Shown: positions 48,491-62,150, numbered from the stretch's first letter. The stretch: 64,000 nucleotides of DNA from Ricinus communis (GCF_019578655.1 NC_063260.1:25196888-25260887), one strand, 5' to 3'. Notes: a model not told the origin generated them from the letters alone. A program made the numbers and translations.

Positions 48491-50952
48491 CTAAGCCTCA
48501 CTCTTCCCTCCTGCTGACTTCTGCTTTAGCATTGCACTGAATTTATAAAGGGTATCATGCACTTCATCAAAGTGAGGACTTGTTGCCTCTTTTACATTTT
48601 CAATCCACTGCTTAACTTTCTTGTATGGTTCCAGCAATCGATGGCGGTCATCTTCATCCAAGATCTATATCCAGGAAATTAACATCCATGTGAAAATACT
48701 TTCTTCCTCAAGTAATTAGTAATTAGAGTGTGTTACTCCAACAATTGAAGAGAGAATAAATGCTTACCTCAAGCTGCATGATTTCACAGATGAGGCTGAG
48801 ATCTGCTATTGATGGTTTATCTCCTCCAACCAAGAATGGCCCACTATCAGAGAGCCAAAATGACTCTATTCTCTTCAGAGAACAAGACAGGAGTTTCTCG
48901 CCTTCAGCTGCAGCTTGTGGGTTCAGGGGCAAGCCAAATACAGGACCTAATTTTGTGTTCAAAATATACATAACTGGGAAAGAAAAGGCAACAAATCAAT
49001 CTCCCATAGCAGATCAGAAGAGGCAAACTAAGCGAGCACATCAGAATAGCAAAAAAAAAACACAAGTATTCACATGAGCTATTCCACAACTGACAACTAA
49101 AAGAAATTGCCCGTAGAGGGTTCAAGATACCAAATAAGTTAAATTAGGCAGCATAATTAGAAGTGTGCAATAAACTATCCTCCTGGGCATGACCAATTTT
49201 ATTATGCATAGATTATTGCTAAAACATCCATGATATATAACACCTTTTAAGATAATTAGACCTACAAACTCAAGCCGAAGCATAGTTATTGTAACACACC
49301 CTTGGAAGATTGAAGATAGATCTATCTAATGTTCAAGTCACATGCACCACACAAGCTATGAATTAATCTTCACCAATCACCATAACATAGACTTGGAAGC
49401 CTGAGACTAATCCTGTTTATTCTCCATAGAGATGTAAAAATGTTGTACAATTTTCTATCATCAATTGAAGAAATGAACTTGTTCCTATCAGTTTCAGTCC
49501 AATACAAACACACATCACCTATCGGTTTGGTGTATAGATGGGAGCATACACCAAGACTAGGCAAGAATTTTCCGAGAGAGAGAGAATCATGCAAATGTGA
49601 TGCTAATTGAAAAGACACTAACTATATAAAATCTTATGAAGCACCTGAGCCACGGCGTAAATTGGAGTGATGCCAGTCCAACACGGAATGAATCTTGGCT
49701 CTCTTTTGAAGATCAATTGGATACCTTCAGTTAAAGTGGACAGTCATCAGAAGTTGAGTGCAGGTATTGAAATTAATTTAACTTGCTACTAACAGAATTG
49801 TGTATATCTTCCAATAACATTGCAATCAGAGTTGCATATGCATGCATGTTGAGTGTGTCTATAAGTATCAGGCATCTAATAATATGCATGTTGTAAAACA
49901 AAGCCTCAATCTGCAGTTTTGTCCTGTTTCCAACACAAAATTTCACCAATTTATGAGGTTCATGTCGCATAAAAGATTACAAGAAAATGAATCTAGTAAA
50001 TGAGAAACTCGGCTTACCAATGATCTGCAACTCCAGGAAATGCGGAGGCAAGATATATGAGGCATGCATGGCTGAAAAGCGAAAAAAAAAAAAAAAAGTT
50101 ATTTGACAAATTAATCTCTAAAGTTGGGGAAGAATTAGTAAAAAATCATTCCAAAGAACATTAGGACACCACACAAAACTAGAATATAAAATAAACGCAA
50201 CCACATGGCTTGGCAGGATTCTGAACAGATAAGCATGTTAGATTCAATAATCACGGGTCTTTCACCACCACCATACTCATCAATGCAGTTGCAAAGTTTG
50301 GTGGTTAAAGTTGTTGACTTTGGAGCCATAATACTCTACCTCAGTGCTTATTAACAGATAACTAGGTAAAAGAAAGAATAGATATGAACAGATAGACCTT
50401 GCCATATGCATACAAAACATAAGGAAATGTGAGTTTGAAGGATAATGGTCAATTTAGATCACACCTCTCAAATAACTTAAAATCACCATGAACAATAGCC
50501 GGTACTTGCCCCATCGGATTAATCTCTGAAATTAATCAATAAAAAAGAAGAAATTGTCATTGTTACTTTGTTCTTTCACTGCTATGCTAAACGCAAAATA
50601 TATGCATCTCCTTTATTTCTAGCCTCTATTTAAAAATAATAATAATAATAATAATAATCAGTGCAATTCTATATTAGTAAACAAATGGTGCCATCAGCCA
50701 TGAAACAATTAATCAATACCTTTGAATTCAGGAGACTTATGCTGTCTCTTACTTAAGTCTATCACGATCTCCTCAAACTCTAACCCATTCATCCTTTTAA
50801 AAACGAAAAATCGGATAATAAATGAACTATAGAATTGATCTAAACAAAAACATGAACTAAGTAAACAGATTGAAATATGAAAATTACTTGCAAAAAGTGA
50901 TCAAAGCGCGTGATGGTTGAGATACACGATGCGTATACAATTTCAACTCCAT
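48491..50952 (-). CDS. Theta-class glutathione S-transferase, copy B
   Basis: Seven exons on the minus strand: 50952-50888, 50793-50720, 50525-50465, 50071-50018, 49724-49645, 48973-48768 and 48664-48491, encoding 237 residues. The first six exons have the same lengths as copy A (65, 74, 61, 54, 80 and 206 nt). The catalytic serine motif RVSQPSRAL, the NPMGQVPAI glutathione loop and SIADLSLICEIMQLE are present. The last exon is shorter than in copy A and ends KSEA, so the SKM peroxisomal signal is absent. It is probably cytosolic or nuclear, while the fold and glutathione site look functional. The leader carries a (GA)n tract just before the ATG. Much closer to copy C than to A. Confidence 0.93.
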
Positions 50953-50958
50953 TTTCGC

Positions 50959-50966
<8 letters not shown>

Positions 50967-50996
<30 letters not shown>
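50967..50996. repeat. (TC)n microsatellite in the leader of GST copy B
   Basis: A TC tract of about 30 bases (GA on the coding strand) begins about 15 bases upstream of the copy B ATG, so it is probably transcribed. A second TC tract of about 28 bases lies further upstream at 51193-51220. Copy C has lost the tract, keeping only short remnants (CTCTCTCTATAGCTATC). Confidence 0.85.
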
Positions 50997-50998
<2 letters not shown>

Positions 50999-51188
50999 TG
51001 GTTTCACTCTTGTATGTGTGTAAGAAGGCTGTATGGGCTTAGAGCAGATTTGAAGACTTTTTCTATGCAACTAATTATTGTGGTTTATTATTAATAATTA
51101 TGCAATTATTTTTTGTTTACTTACCATTTGAATATATTGATCATGATGTGACGCAGATTATAATACATTGAATCCCGCCCATTTGTTT

Positions 51189-51223
<35 letters not shown>

Positions 51224-52500
51224 ATCTCAGTATCTCCATGGTTTTACTCATAAAGATCTGTTCACATCTTAGAAAAGGGGCCGGGCCTCACACTCCCGTG
51301 AACTCTCTGTGCACCCTTCGGCCCTAATATGGCTCTATTTCTTTCTTTAGTTTTTCCAAAAACTATAATTAAGCACGTATTTATTTTTAAAGTTTTCTTT
51401 TATCCCTCTTATTTTACAGAAGCAGAAACTATATTTCTTACAAAGTAGATTGTTTGAAATTTCAGTAATTTTAGATAAGTTCTTTAGAAAATAAAATTTG
51501 ACCATGCTTGATGTTTTTGTTAAGATATGTCTGATGTTGAAGCTAGACTTCCACAAAAAAAATAAAAAATGTTATAGTACTAAAAGTGTTCCATTCCAGA
51601 GATACTATACTTGTTGTAGGAAAATATTAAGCATGACTGTCTGAAACTCACTTGCCTTCTTTTATACTAGGTCCTGGGAGACAGTCCACAGTTAGAATGA
51701 CAAGCAGATCGGGATATTGGCACAGCCATTCCGACACTCAAGTCAGTAGAAAGTAAAAGAAAAAAGAAAATAACAAAAAAAGTAAAGGTTAAAACTATGC
51801 ATGTCAACGAAAAGGGAAGAGGAGGGAAAGATAATTTAAAGAGAAGGGAAGAAAGTTGAAGGAAATTAAAGAGAAAATCATTATTTTATTGTGTTTAGTT
51901 ACATAAAAATAATCATTAAAGGAAAAAGAAGAAAAATATATAAAATTTGTTTGGATGAATGGGAAAGGAAGAAAATAATAATTATTAAAAGACACAAAAA
52001 CCTTTAAGTTGACATATAAATCTTTAAAAAATATATCATTACATAATAAAATACATATAAGTTTTAATTAATTATAATATTTTATTTTAAATAATTTTAT
52101 AATAAAATGTATACACATTCTCTCTTTACTTCAATAAAATCATAAAATAATTAACTATGAAATATGAAAAATGATAGCATTATGCAAATAATAGCCACGA
52201 AATATAAAATTTCACGTAAAGAAAAAAAGAAAAGAAACGTGTCTTATATGAAGTAGCAGGTAATTTGTCATGCTAAAATAAAAAGAATGAATAAATATGA
52301 AAATCTAATAAAAGACAACCTAAAATTTATGTAAAATGATTATTTTTAGATTATTATTAAAAACAAAGAGGTAAAAAAGACATTATGTATATATTTTAAT
52401 TATTTTCATGAGTTATAATTTTTTTTACACCTTTCATCTTCCGAGGGGAATGAAGGGAAATTATTCCCTTATATTTTCCTCTCTATCTTAAAAAAACTAA

Positions 52501-53113
52501 GAATATGTTTAGTTCAACTGATCAATGTAGCTGGTGGCTAATAGCTAGTAGTTAACGACTAATAAATTAAATTGTTTGATAGAATTTTATTAGCGGTTGT
52601 TATTATTAACCATTAAAGATATAATTTATCGTTAAATATATTATATTATATTATATTTAATAATATAAATTAATAAAAATAACTTATAATAATTAAAAAT
52701 CTTATAGTTAATTTTTTTTAACTCGATTATATTTATTATTAAAAATATTATAAAAAATAATTTAAAAGTAGAAATTTAAATTTAAATTTTACTAATAAAA
52801 ATTTCTAATTTCAAAATACCATAATTTTAAAAATTATAATTATTTAATTATTAGAAATAATTTATTTATTTTAAAATATAAATTTTTTAATTATATGAGA
52901 TCAATTTAAAATAAGTTATTATTAATAAATTTTAATAAAAATAATAGTGTCCAAATAAATAAATCAAATTAAATCAACTGATAAAAAAAATTTAAAATAG
53001 GAATAATATAATTAGCGGCTGATTACGACTAAATCAGCTATTAGCTACCTTATTTAAATTTTTATCAAATATTTTAATATAATTTGTATTAAATGTTTGA
53101 AGCAAACATTCTC
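52501..53113. mobile_element. PIF/Harbinger (Tourist-like) MITE
   Basis: The ends are inverted: the left begins GAATATGTTTAGTTCAAC and the right, as reverse complement, GAGAATGTTTGCTTCAAAC. Both fit a worn version of the plant Harbinger end GG..TGTTTGGTTC. Inner blocks around AGCTAATAGCT are also inverted. TAA flanks both sides (52498-52500 and 53114-53116), the 3-bp target duplication typical of this superfamily. The interior (613 bp overall) is AT-rich and non-coding, so it needs a transposase in trans. The mismatches show it is old. Confidence 0.7.
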
Positions 53114-54504
53114 TAAATTGCAAAACATGATGATAACTTATTTACTTTCCCTTCCTTTTGAATTACCTCCGATCATGCGTAGTGTAAGGTATTTAGGGTT
53201 TTTTTCTAAGGTTTTACCTTATCATCTAGCTCTTTACATGTGAAGAAGTAGGTTGTCTGGATCCCTCCTTTTCTTTCTTATTAGTCTTGTCTCTGTACCG
53301 GCGTCTCTCTATTGGCTGCCAAGTCCGAGGCAGTACTTACATTAGTCACATGTTCCTTATCCTTGTGGCTTGCCTGCCAAGCTGAATCGAGAGACAACCC
53401 GCGACTAGTTCTCTAAGAGTCATGTCGTCAACACTTCCTTCCTTGAATCGCGATCTTGTCGACATGTGTCTCTGAATAGGACTTTTGGATATCGGATGCT
53501 CTTACCCGGTTTCCGCTTGGGAGATTGATTGGTCTTTAGGAAGATAGACGTGCTGGTTTTCTTTGGTGATCTATTACCAGTTACCACTAGCCTTAGATTG
53601 AAAAGGCTTCCATTCTGGTTGAGGATTGGAGATCATATGCTTCCTAGATTGAAAACCAATTTTTCTTTTGTAATTTCTTCACAATATTCATTTTCAACAG
53701 CATCTTGATTGAAGTTTTCATGAATCATTTTGAATTGTAGTAATATTAACATCGTCATAGACGTTAAAGGAAAAATAAAAGTTTAGTGGAGACATGTCTA
53801 GAGATTAACGCTTATGACTTTATTTCTTTTAATACATGGGAAGAAAACTCATTTAAACTTTTTAAAAAGAAATCAAATAAAAGAGTTAAGAAATAAAATT
53901 GGAAAAGCATTTGTTCCGCACCTTCAACAGGAATTTGTGATGCATACTCCAGTTGTCAGGTTTGGATATGCATCATATGAAGCTCTAATTTAGGTACGTA
54001 AAAAGAAAAAACACACAATAGCAATCTGTTGCTGCTGAGGTGCTTGTAACTTGTTCCTGTGCTCCAGTAGTTCTTTACAAAGTTCCAAAAAAACACGATA
54101 ATTAGGGGAAAAAGTTTTTAAAAGAAATTTATATATTTGTGGCAGTCCAAAAAGAATTAGAATGGTTGTAGGGAATGACACCATAAAATAGTATTTGCAG
54201 ACAGACATTATATTCAATTACCAAAATTAAAAGCCACAAATTATACGGTGATTAAACAGGAATTATATTCGGTTATTAAATAAAAGGCCATAACGTTTGG
54301 AAATTTCAATTTTAAAATGGTATTTTATCGACATATATATGATAATTAACATTTTAGTAAAGCAGGCAAACTTCTGCCAATCTCCAAGGAATTTGAGCCT
54401 ATTCCAACTCTAATAAGCTTTTATGTGATTTCGTGGTACTTGTTTCCTGAGTTAAAGATTTGACGAAAAAAGAAAAAGGATATCACTTGACGTCGGCGCA
54501 ACGA

Positions 54505-55062
54505 TGGGTTATTGGAGGTTAAAGTATAGAAATGCAGCAAGGCCTTCTTCATCTTTCTCTCGGAAGGTAAAATTTTGTTGCTCAAGTTTGCCGGAAGCAT
54601 TGACAGTGACTCCATCAATACAAGAGCTTATGTTTCGTTCATGTTTTTTCTTCTTTGTGTAGAATTAAGCTTGATGCCATGCCAAAATGATCGGACCTGA
54701 TAATCAGATTTGACTGCTGCAGTTGAACAGATACCTGGTTCTACTTCCTTGCGATGCACCAGAGCAAGATTTTTGAGCTTGATAATAAGCTGTGCATTAG
54801 AAATTAACAAATATGGTTTCTTGATTGCACATCACAAAATTAATTATCCTATCACAGAAAATGTGACTACATATGCTAAAATGCATCTGTTATTTAATAA
54901 TGTAATTTTCATCCTTTCAACCAAACATACAGCACTGCTCTGAGAGTAGACAGTCCTTGATCTTGGAACATAAAGCAAAATAACAATGCAGATCATTCTG
55001 ACAAACAAAGCGGCAACACAGACACAGATTCTTAGTTCATCAAATATATTTTTCATGCTAGA
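54505..55062. repeat. Duplicated 3' flank of GST copy C (partner at 47990-48490)
   Basis: This direct repeat of the copy B flank shares the order of short conserved blocks beginning at GGGTTATTGG. It marks the outer limit of the duplicated segment. Confidence 0.7.
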
Positions 55063-57417
55063 CTAGGCCTCGCTCTTCCCTTCTGCTGATTTCTGCTTTA
55101 GCATTGCACTGAATTTGTAAAGCGTATCATGCACTTCATCAAAGTGAGAACTCGTTGCCTTCTTTATATTCTCAATCCACTGCTGAACTTTCTTGTGTGG
55201 TCCCAGGAAACGATTGCGGTCATTTTCATCCAAGACCTATATCCAAGAAATTAACATCCATGTGAAATTACTGTCGTCCTCAAGTAATTAGTAATTAGTG
55301 TGTGCTGCTGCACATTGAAGAGAAAGTAAATGTTTACTTCGAGTTGCATGATTTGACAGACGAGGCTGAGATCTGCTATTGATGGTTGATCTCCTCCAAT
55401 CAAGAATGGACCACCATCATTGAGCCAAACAGACTCTATTGTTTCCAGAGAACAAGACAAAACTTTCTCACCTTCAGCAGCTGCTTGTGGGTTCACAGGC
55501 AAGCCAAGTACAGGACCCAGTTTTGTGTTTAAAACATACATAACTTGGAGGAAAAAGCAACAAATCAAATCTCCATAGGATCAAGAGGCAAATTAAGCGA
55601 GCACATTAGCATATAATCACAAATATAGTCACATAAGTTATTCCACAACTAAATAACTAGAGGAAATTGCGAATAGAGGACCCAAGATACCAAATAAATT
55701 AAATTAAGAAGTGAATCTGAAGTATGCATTAAACTAACTTCCTGGACATCACTGACTTTAATGCTTAGGTTGTAGGTGAATATCTGTGACACATAACACC
55801 TATGGATAATAAGATCTACAAACTCAAGCCAAAGCATAGTCATTGTAACACACCCTTGGAAGATTGAAGATAGATCTATCTTATGCACTCATGTTAAGCC
55901 CATTATACACATTATGAACATGAACACCATAATATGGACTTGGAAGTTGAGACATCATGTTTTATCATCTACAGAGACGTAGAAGTAGTGCAAAATCTTC
56001 CATCACTGACATGAACTAGTTCCAATCAGTTTCTGTGCAATATATATATACACAAGCACACACACACACAGAGACATATATGAAAGAGAGAAGCACCTGA
56101 GCCACGGCGTAAATTAGAGTGATGCCAGTCCAACACAGCATGAACCTTGGCTCTCTTTTGAAGATCCGCTGGATACCTTTAGTTGAAGGGGAAAGTTATC
56201 AAAAGTTGAGCGCAGAAGATAAAACATTAGTAACTTGCTATTGACAGAAGGTATAAATGTTCCAACAACATTGCAACCAGATGTGCACATTCATGCACGT
56301 TGAGTGTGTCTGAAAGCATCAGGCATCTGATAATACGCATGTTGTGAAATAAAGTCCCAAATCTGTAAATATTTCCTGTTTCCAGCGCAGCCACTTACAC
56401 CATTTGATGTGTTTCACGTCACATAGAACATTATAAGAATTTGACCCCAATAAACTAGAAACTCTGCTTACCAATGATCCGCAACTCCAGGAAATGCAGA
56501 GGCAAGATATCCAAGGATTGCATGGCTGGAAAACGGAAAAGTTGAGTTATTAGCCAAATTAATTCTGAAGGTGGGGAAGCATTAGTACATTTCATCCCAA
56601 AGCACATTCTGAACATCATATATAAACAGATTATAGAATAAAAATCACAGCCGCAAATCTTAGCTGGATATTCAGCAGATAAGCCTTCAAAATTTACGGG
56701 GGTCCTTTACCACCACCATGCTCACCAATACATAGTTCGGTGGTACAATTTTTCAAACTTAGAGGCGTGATATTCTGTTTCAGTGATTACTAACAGATAA
56801 AGAGATGAAAAAAAGAAAGAATAGAATTTAACAATATATGCATAGAAATACATAAACAAAAGTGTTTCTGGAGGAGAATGGTAAAATTAGATCATACCTC
56901 TCAAATAGCTTAAAATCACCATGAACAATAGCCGGTACTTGCCCCATCGGATTTATTTCTGAAATCAGTCAATAAAACAAAGAACACTTCCTTCATTTTT
57001 AACCTCTTTTTTCTTTAGAATTATTAACAAGTGCAGTTCACAGAAAAATCATTTAAATTAGTCCACAAACTGCAAAAATCAAGTAAATGAAAATCAAAAT
57101 AATAAGAAAAAAACATATGGCAAAAAGTGAGAATTATATTTGAACAGAGTACCTTTGAATTCAGGAGACTTATGCTGTCCCTTAACTAAGTCTATCTCGA
57201 TCTCCTCAAATTCAATCCCGTTCAGCCTTTTTTTTGCGGAAAAAAGGAGAGTTAATAATCGAAATAAGCTAGAATTTATCATTAAAAAAAAAAAAAAAAA
57301 ATTTAAAACATGAAACAGATACGGATAAACAGATTGATAGTTAAGAGTTTACTTGCAAAAAGCGATCAGAGCGCGTGATGGTTCAGATAAACGATGCACG
57401 TACAGTTTCAACTCCAT
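55063..57417 (-). CDS. Theta-class glutathione S-transferase, copy C
   Basis: Seven exons on the minus strand: 57417-57353, 57226-57153, 56958-56898, 56525-56472, 56176-56097, 55543-55338 and 55236-55063, encoding 237 residues. Every exon has the same length as in copy B. The catalytic serine is kept, but the motif reads RLSEPSRAL with Glu in place of Gln. KRQHKSPEF reads KGQHKSPEF, and the conserved helix SHA(I/C)LIYL reads SHAILGYL. The C-terminus KSEA lacks the SKM peroxisomal signal, as in copy B. Intron sequences of B and C are also alike (for example, blocks before TTGGAAGATTGAAGATAGAT), so the pair arose by a fairly recent tandem duplication. The acceptor of exon 2 follows an A-run (AAAAAAAAG), an unusual context. 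Probably functional. Confidence 0.92.
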
Positions 57418-60400
57418 TTTCGCTTCTCTCTCTATAGCTATCTATCTATGTCTGCTGGTTTAATCTTGAGTGTGTTATCTGTGTGGGCTAGAACAAAAAT
57501 TGAAGACTTTCTTTTATACAATTATTCTTGCGGTTGTTTAGTATGAAACAAAAATTCAATTATTGTTGTTGTTTACTTTTGATGGTGATGTGACGCAGGA
57601 TACACAGGGCTGTAATCTATCCGCCCATTTCTTGGATTTCCCTCACTGTGCTATACGGTGTAGTCAAATTAGACATGGCTGTATTCTCTCTCACTTTCTC
57701 GCCATCTGTCTCCAGTGCTTAATTAATGCAAAGTATCAGTAAATAACGTTACGTTTGATACATATCTTTAGTATATAAGATAAAAGGTTAGACTCGACTA
57801 CCTCAATCACTTAGCTAATTTATTATATAAATTTTATCTGGAATTAAGCTCCTCGTATTTTCAGTAAGTCATATTCCGCGAAACTATTAATTTATAATTA
57901 ATAAAATTTAACTTCTAATATAATTTAAAATTTTTATTTTATTTTTCTGAAATGATCTTAACTTTTTAATTTATTCTATAATTATTTATGCTTATATTAG
58001 TATATTCTGTAAAGAAAATAACAATTTAGGCCAAAAATTGATATAGACTAAATAAATAAATAAATTTAGCAAATATTTTAAAAGAGAAAAGTTTAGAAAT
58101 ATAAGTTTTATATTGGGCAAAAAGTATTTCTAGTTAAACAATCCTATTGAATGTAGAATTATAAAATAAGATCAATTAAATTTATGGATTAACGTACTTG
58201 TACTAAATAATATCTAATACAAGTAATTAAATAATTTAATTGAATCTACGATTAAGTCTAATTTTAAGAATTATGGATTTATAAACCTAACAAACTGTAA
58301 TATTTTTCTGAAAAAAAAAACATAAATATATTTTCTTTTTTTAACATATGCTGATGTGAATGTCAATTATGTTGACATGGAAATCAATTTACACTGCATC
58401 ATCAAAATTCATTTCTTAATTAAATTAATATATATACTTATACCAAAAGATATATATTAAGTTTTAAATTTTAAAGAGGAATTTATTAATAATTAAATTT
58501 TAGAAAAAAAAAACATTCAGAACTTTTATGATTAAAATTAAATAAAGTTTAATAGGTCTGTAAATTTTAGGTTTAGAACTAAAATTATATTAAATTTGCA
58601 AAGCCCAAAACTATAGAAACTCAAATTAATATACACCATCAGTATTACTCTCAATTTTCTTATCATTATTATATATATCATGTTATTTGCAATATAAAAA
58701 TAAATAAATAAATTAGACTTTTGCCGTTAAAATCTTATAATGCTAGAATTAGTGATAGCATTATAATTTTGATACTAAATTCCGTTAATTATTTTGTAAT
58801 TAGCAAAAACAGAATACCTTAGCGTGGTTTCTCATATTAATTAGCTCGGTTAACTTTGATTTCATCCATCAACAATCTGTGCATAAAATCATAGAAATTA
58901 AAAATAAAGACCTATACATTATAATATTTTGAAATTAAAAATGTCATAAGTTTTTAAATATTATAAATTATATTTACTTGATCTAGCAACTGTAGTAAAT
59001 ATCGTGATGTAATTTCAAATCAATTGTTACTATAATTGGTGTTTGACTTATTAAAGTTAAGAGGTTATTAGGTAATCGAAATTGAGTTATTCAACCTTCC
59101 TTTTATTTTATTTAAGAAAAATCTTTGGCCCCAATTGATAGATCTAGCTATGGACCGGCTTAAAATTGAAATCAAATTGGTCAAATTTTAAATTAGACTC
59201 GGTCAAACTAAAAATCGACTTGAATCGAAATCGAAACTAGATGGAGCGGATTTAATGTTTATTGAAATCAGAATTCGCGATTAACAGTCCTAAATCATTT
59301 ATTTTAAAATAATAATAATTATTTATTATAACATAATATAATCATTGTTTTAATAAAGAATAAAATTAACTTATTTTAGATATTAATAATAAATATATAA
59401 TAATTGTAATTGTAATTATAATAACATAAATAATATTGAAATATATAATGATAATGAAAAATTAGTTAATAATAAATAAATAAAATTTATAAAACAAGGA
59501 GATAAATATTTGTTTGACCATGAAGACATTTCAATTTCCAATATAGAAAATGATTCAACGGGTAAGTAAGTTTTAAAAAAATAAATAAGTGGATTTTGAT
59601 TTCTCTAAATTTCAAGATGATATGTAGGCAGTTTAATTTTTGATAAAAGTTCAAGCTCTATTTTTTAATTTTTAAAAAAATTTAGAAAAATAATTAATTT
59701 ATTTGAACCTGCCGAATTGGAACTGTAAATCGAAATTGAACAGTTCCAATTTTATTGAACCGTGAACCGACGGTTCCGAACCGAAACTGGCGATTTTTGA
59801 ACCGTGGGCAACCTGCTAATTGAAGCACGTAATTTTGATAGAAACCGTCGGGTCTAAAGCTTGTGGCCAATACTCGCATTATTGGGCAAAAATTGTCGTC
59901 TATTGAGTGCTGGATTGGGCTAATGTGAAATCTTGTTATGAGATTGTCGCACATGATTCTTTGTATATTAAAGGCTCGCACATGTGTGCGATAATTTTTT
60001 CATTTTATATAATAAAATATTGATTTATACTAAATAAATAATACTTTTTCTTTTATCATGTTTTATTTTTCATTTTTATTATATATCCTCTTTTAATTTT
60101 ATAGTTTCAGTATATTTTATATTTTTACATAACATTGAATTTATTTTGAATAATATATCAGTACTTTTATAATTTAAAATACCATATATTAAAATAAATT
60201 TTTATATATAATGAAAATTTGTTGATGATTTAAATTTTTATCTAAATATAAATTTAAAATCACACTTTAATACATATTCATATTTAAAATTATATTATGC
60301 CTTCTTTCATAAAACTTAAATTTAAATTATTCTTTTATTATTAGATAATAATACTTTAATTTTAAAATTTTTGCGATATTGTAAAAATTCTAAAATTAAC

Positions 60401-62150
60401 AATGTTAAGTTTGTATTATAAATTTTAAAGAAAAAAAAAAGAATATAATAAGCATTTCAAATTCAATTCACTAATAACTCATTTATTATAGTTAACAAGC
60501 TTAATTCAGAGTTTGACTCATTAAATAATGATATTAAAATAATTATTATAGTGCAGTAATAAAACTGTAATTTATTTAACTCTAGTTCTACTCATATGTT
60601 AAATATCTATTTTTTCAATTATATAGGTTTTATTCCAAACTTAAAGAGAGTTTATAAATGAGTTTAAAATTAAAAAACTCACTAAACTTACAAGTTAATA
60701 GTTCTGCTCATCAAATTTATAAACGAACCCATTTGGAAATCAATAGAGGAACCAAACAGACTCACTGGTTCTCAAAATAAACTTTGTCAAAATTGAAGCT
60801 AAATTTTATAAAATCATCAAATCCAAAATTGAGCTCATTTAGCTTAACAAAGGAACTATCAAGTCAAACCTTAAATTAAATAATTCGCGAGAAGTATGAT
60901 TAATTTACAATATTTTCGGACCCCGCCAGTGCTGATTCAAGCACAGCATGGAGAAAAAACAAAAATGAATATGTATTTTTATTTTTATTTCAATTTGTTT
61001 TAGGAAAAAAAAGGAGAAAGGAGACAGTTGGGTTAAGGACACCATTTTCGATTACGTTTTTGTCATTATCCTATCTATCCATGCCTTCTAGATAGATGGC
61101 ATCGTATAAAGGAGAAGAAGCTGGGCCCCATGATTCACCCACGGATATCTACGATGATGATGAGTATCACCCCACTATAAAATTTGCATTTGCAGAGTCA
61201 AAGATTTAATTTGATCATCCGTTGGTGTTTAAATGGTAATAATCACGAGACCTATTACCAGCTTTCAATGCCTGTTCACATCGCATTTATATTCCGCTTG
61301 CGCGTGCAGTGCCGCAGGATAGAGGTATGCTAAATTGGTGAAGAGGTGCTCCCATTTTCCTTACTACTCGATTTTCTTGGAAAATATTAATACAGTGTTT
61401 CTCGTATATATTTTATAATATTAAAATATTTTTTTAAATTTTATCACTTTTATTTTATTTATTTTATTATATTTTTTATAAATAAAATAAATTTTATATA
61501 AATTTTAATTAAATATAGTAATATTTTATTTTATTTATTCATTCAAGATAAATTCTCCTATTCTCATATAGTCCATTTTGAATCATATAGTATTTGAAAT
61601 AAGTCTATTTTCACTTAAACTTAGCGTTGTTGTATGTATATAACATATTTATTGGTGACCTTCTTTAATATCAATTTCAAATGATAGATTAGAGGTATTA
61701 TTGTACATTATTTTCATAAATGTATCTATCAAGACACTAAAGGAAATCTATGAAGCATTTAATATTTGTATGCACATAATGAATATACTGCGAGTATTAA
61801 CACTAAAAATCGAGAATCAAACCCTACCGATATCGAGTATAAGAACGAATTTCCCATTTGTGTTGCTGGTGGAAGCAAATTTTATCTGGCACGCACAACT
61901 AGAAGTCTTTGCAGTAGTAAGGACCACCTGAAAGAAGAAAAGAAAGATCTAAAAATTGTATTAATTAGACGAACAAAGAAGAGCTCACAGTAACAAAAAA
62001 TGAAGTCGTCCTCACAGTAGTACTTCCTGCATTCTGTTTTATATAAAAGAATAAAAAAACCGGGAAAATTTAAGAAATGGGAAGCTGGTGTTGCAGTCCG
62101 CATCGGAGACAGCAGCAGCACCAATTGCAAAGCAAAAGCATTGTGAATTT
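57418..62150. other. AT-rich intergenic region
   Basis: It starts with the copy C promoter, followed by about 4.5 kb of AT-rich sequence with no supported gene. A stretch at 59690-59800 is rich in GAACCG/CGGTTC words (ACCGTGAACCGACGGTTCCG), giving a repetitive translation often seen in worn transposon remnants. The open frames at 61701-61993 and 62130-61882 overlap each other and match nothing known. Confidence 0.5.

Larger units (their letters stand above)
50997..55062. other. Spacer between GST copies B and C
   Basis: It contains the copy B promoter with two (TC)n tracts, a PIF/Harbinger-like MITE (52501-53113), a less AT-rich non-coding block at about 53150-53640, and the duplicated 3' flank of copy C from 54505. 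Short open frames have no recognisable family. Confidence 0.5.
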
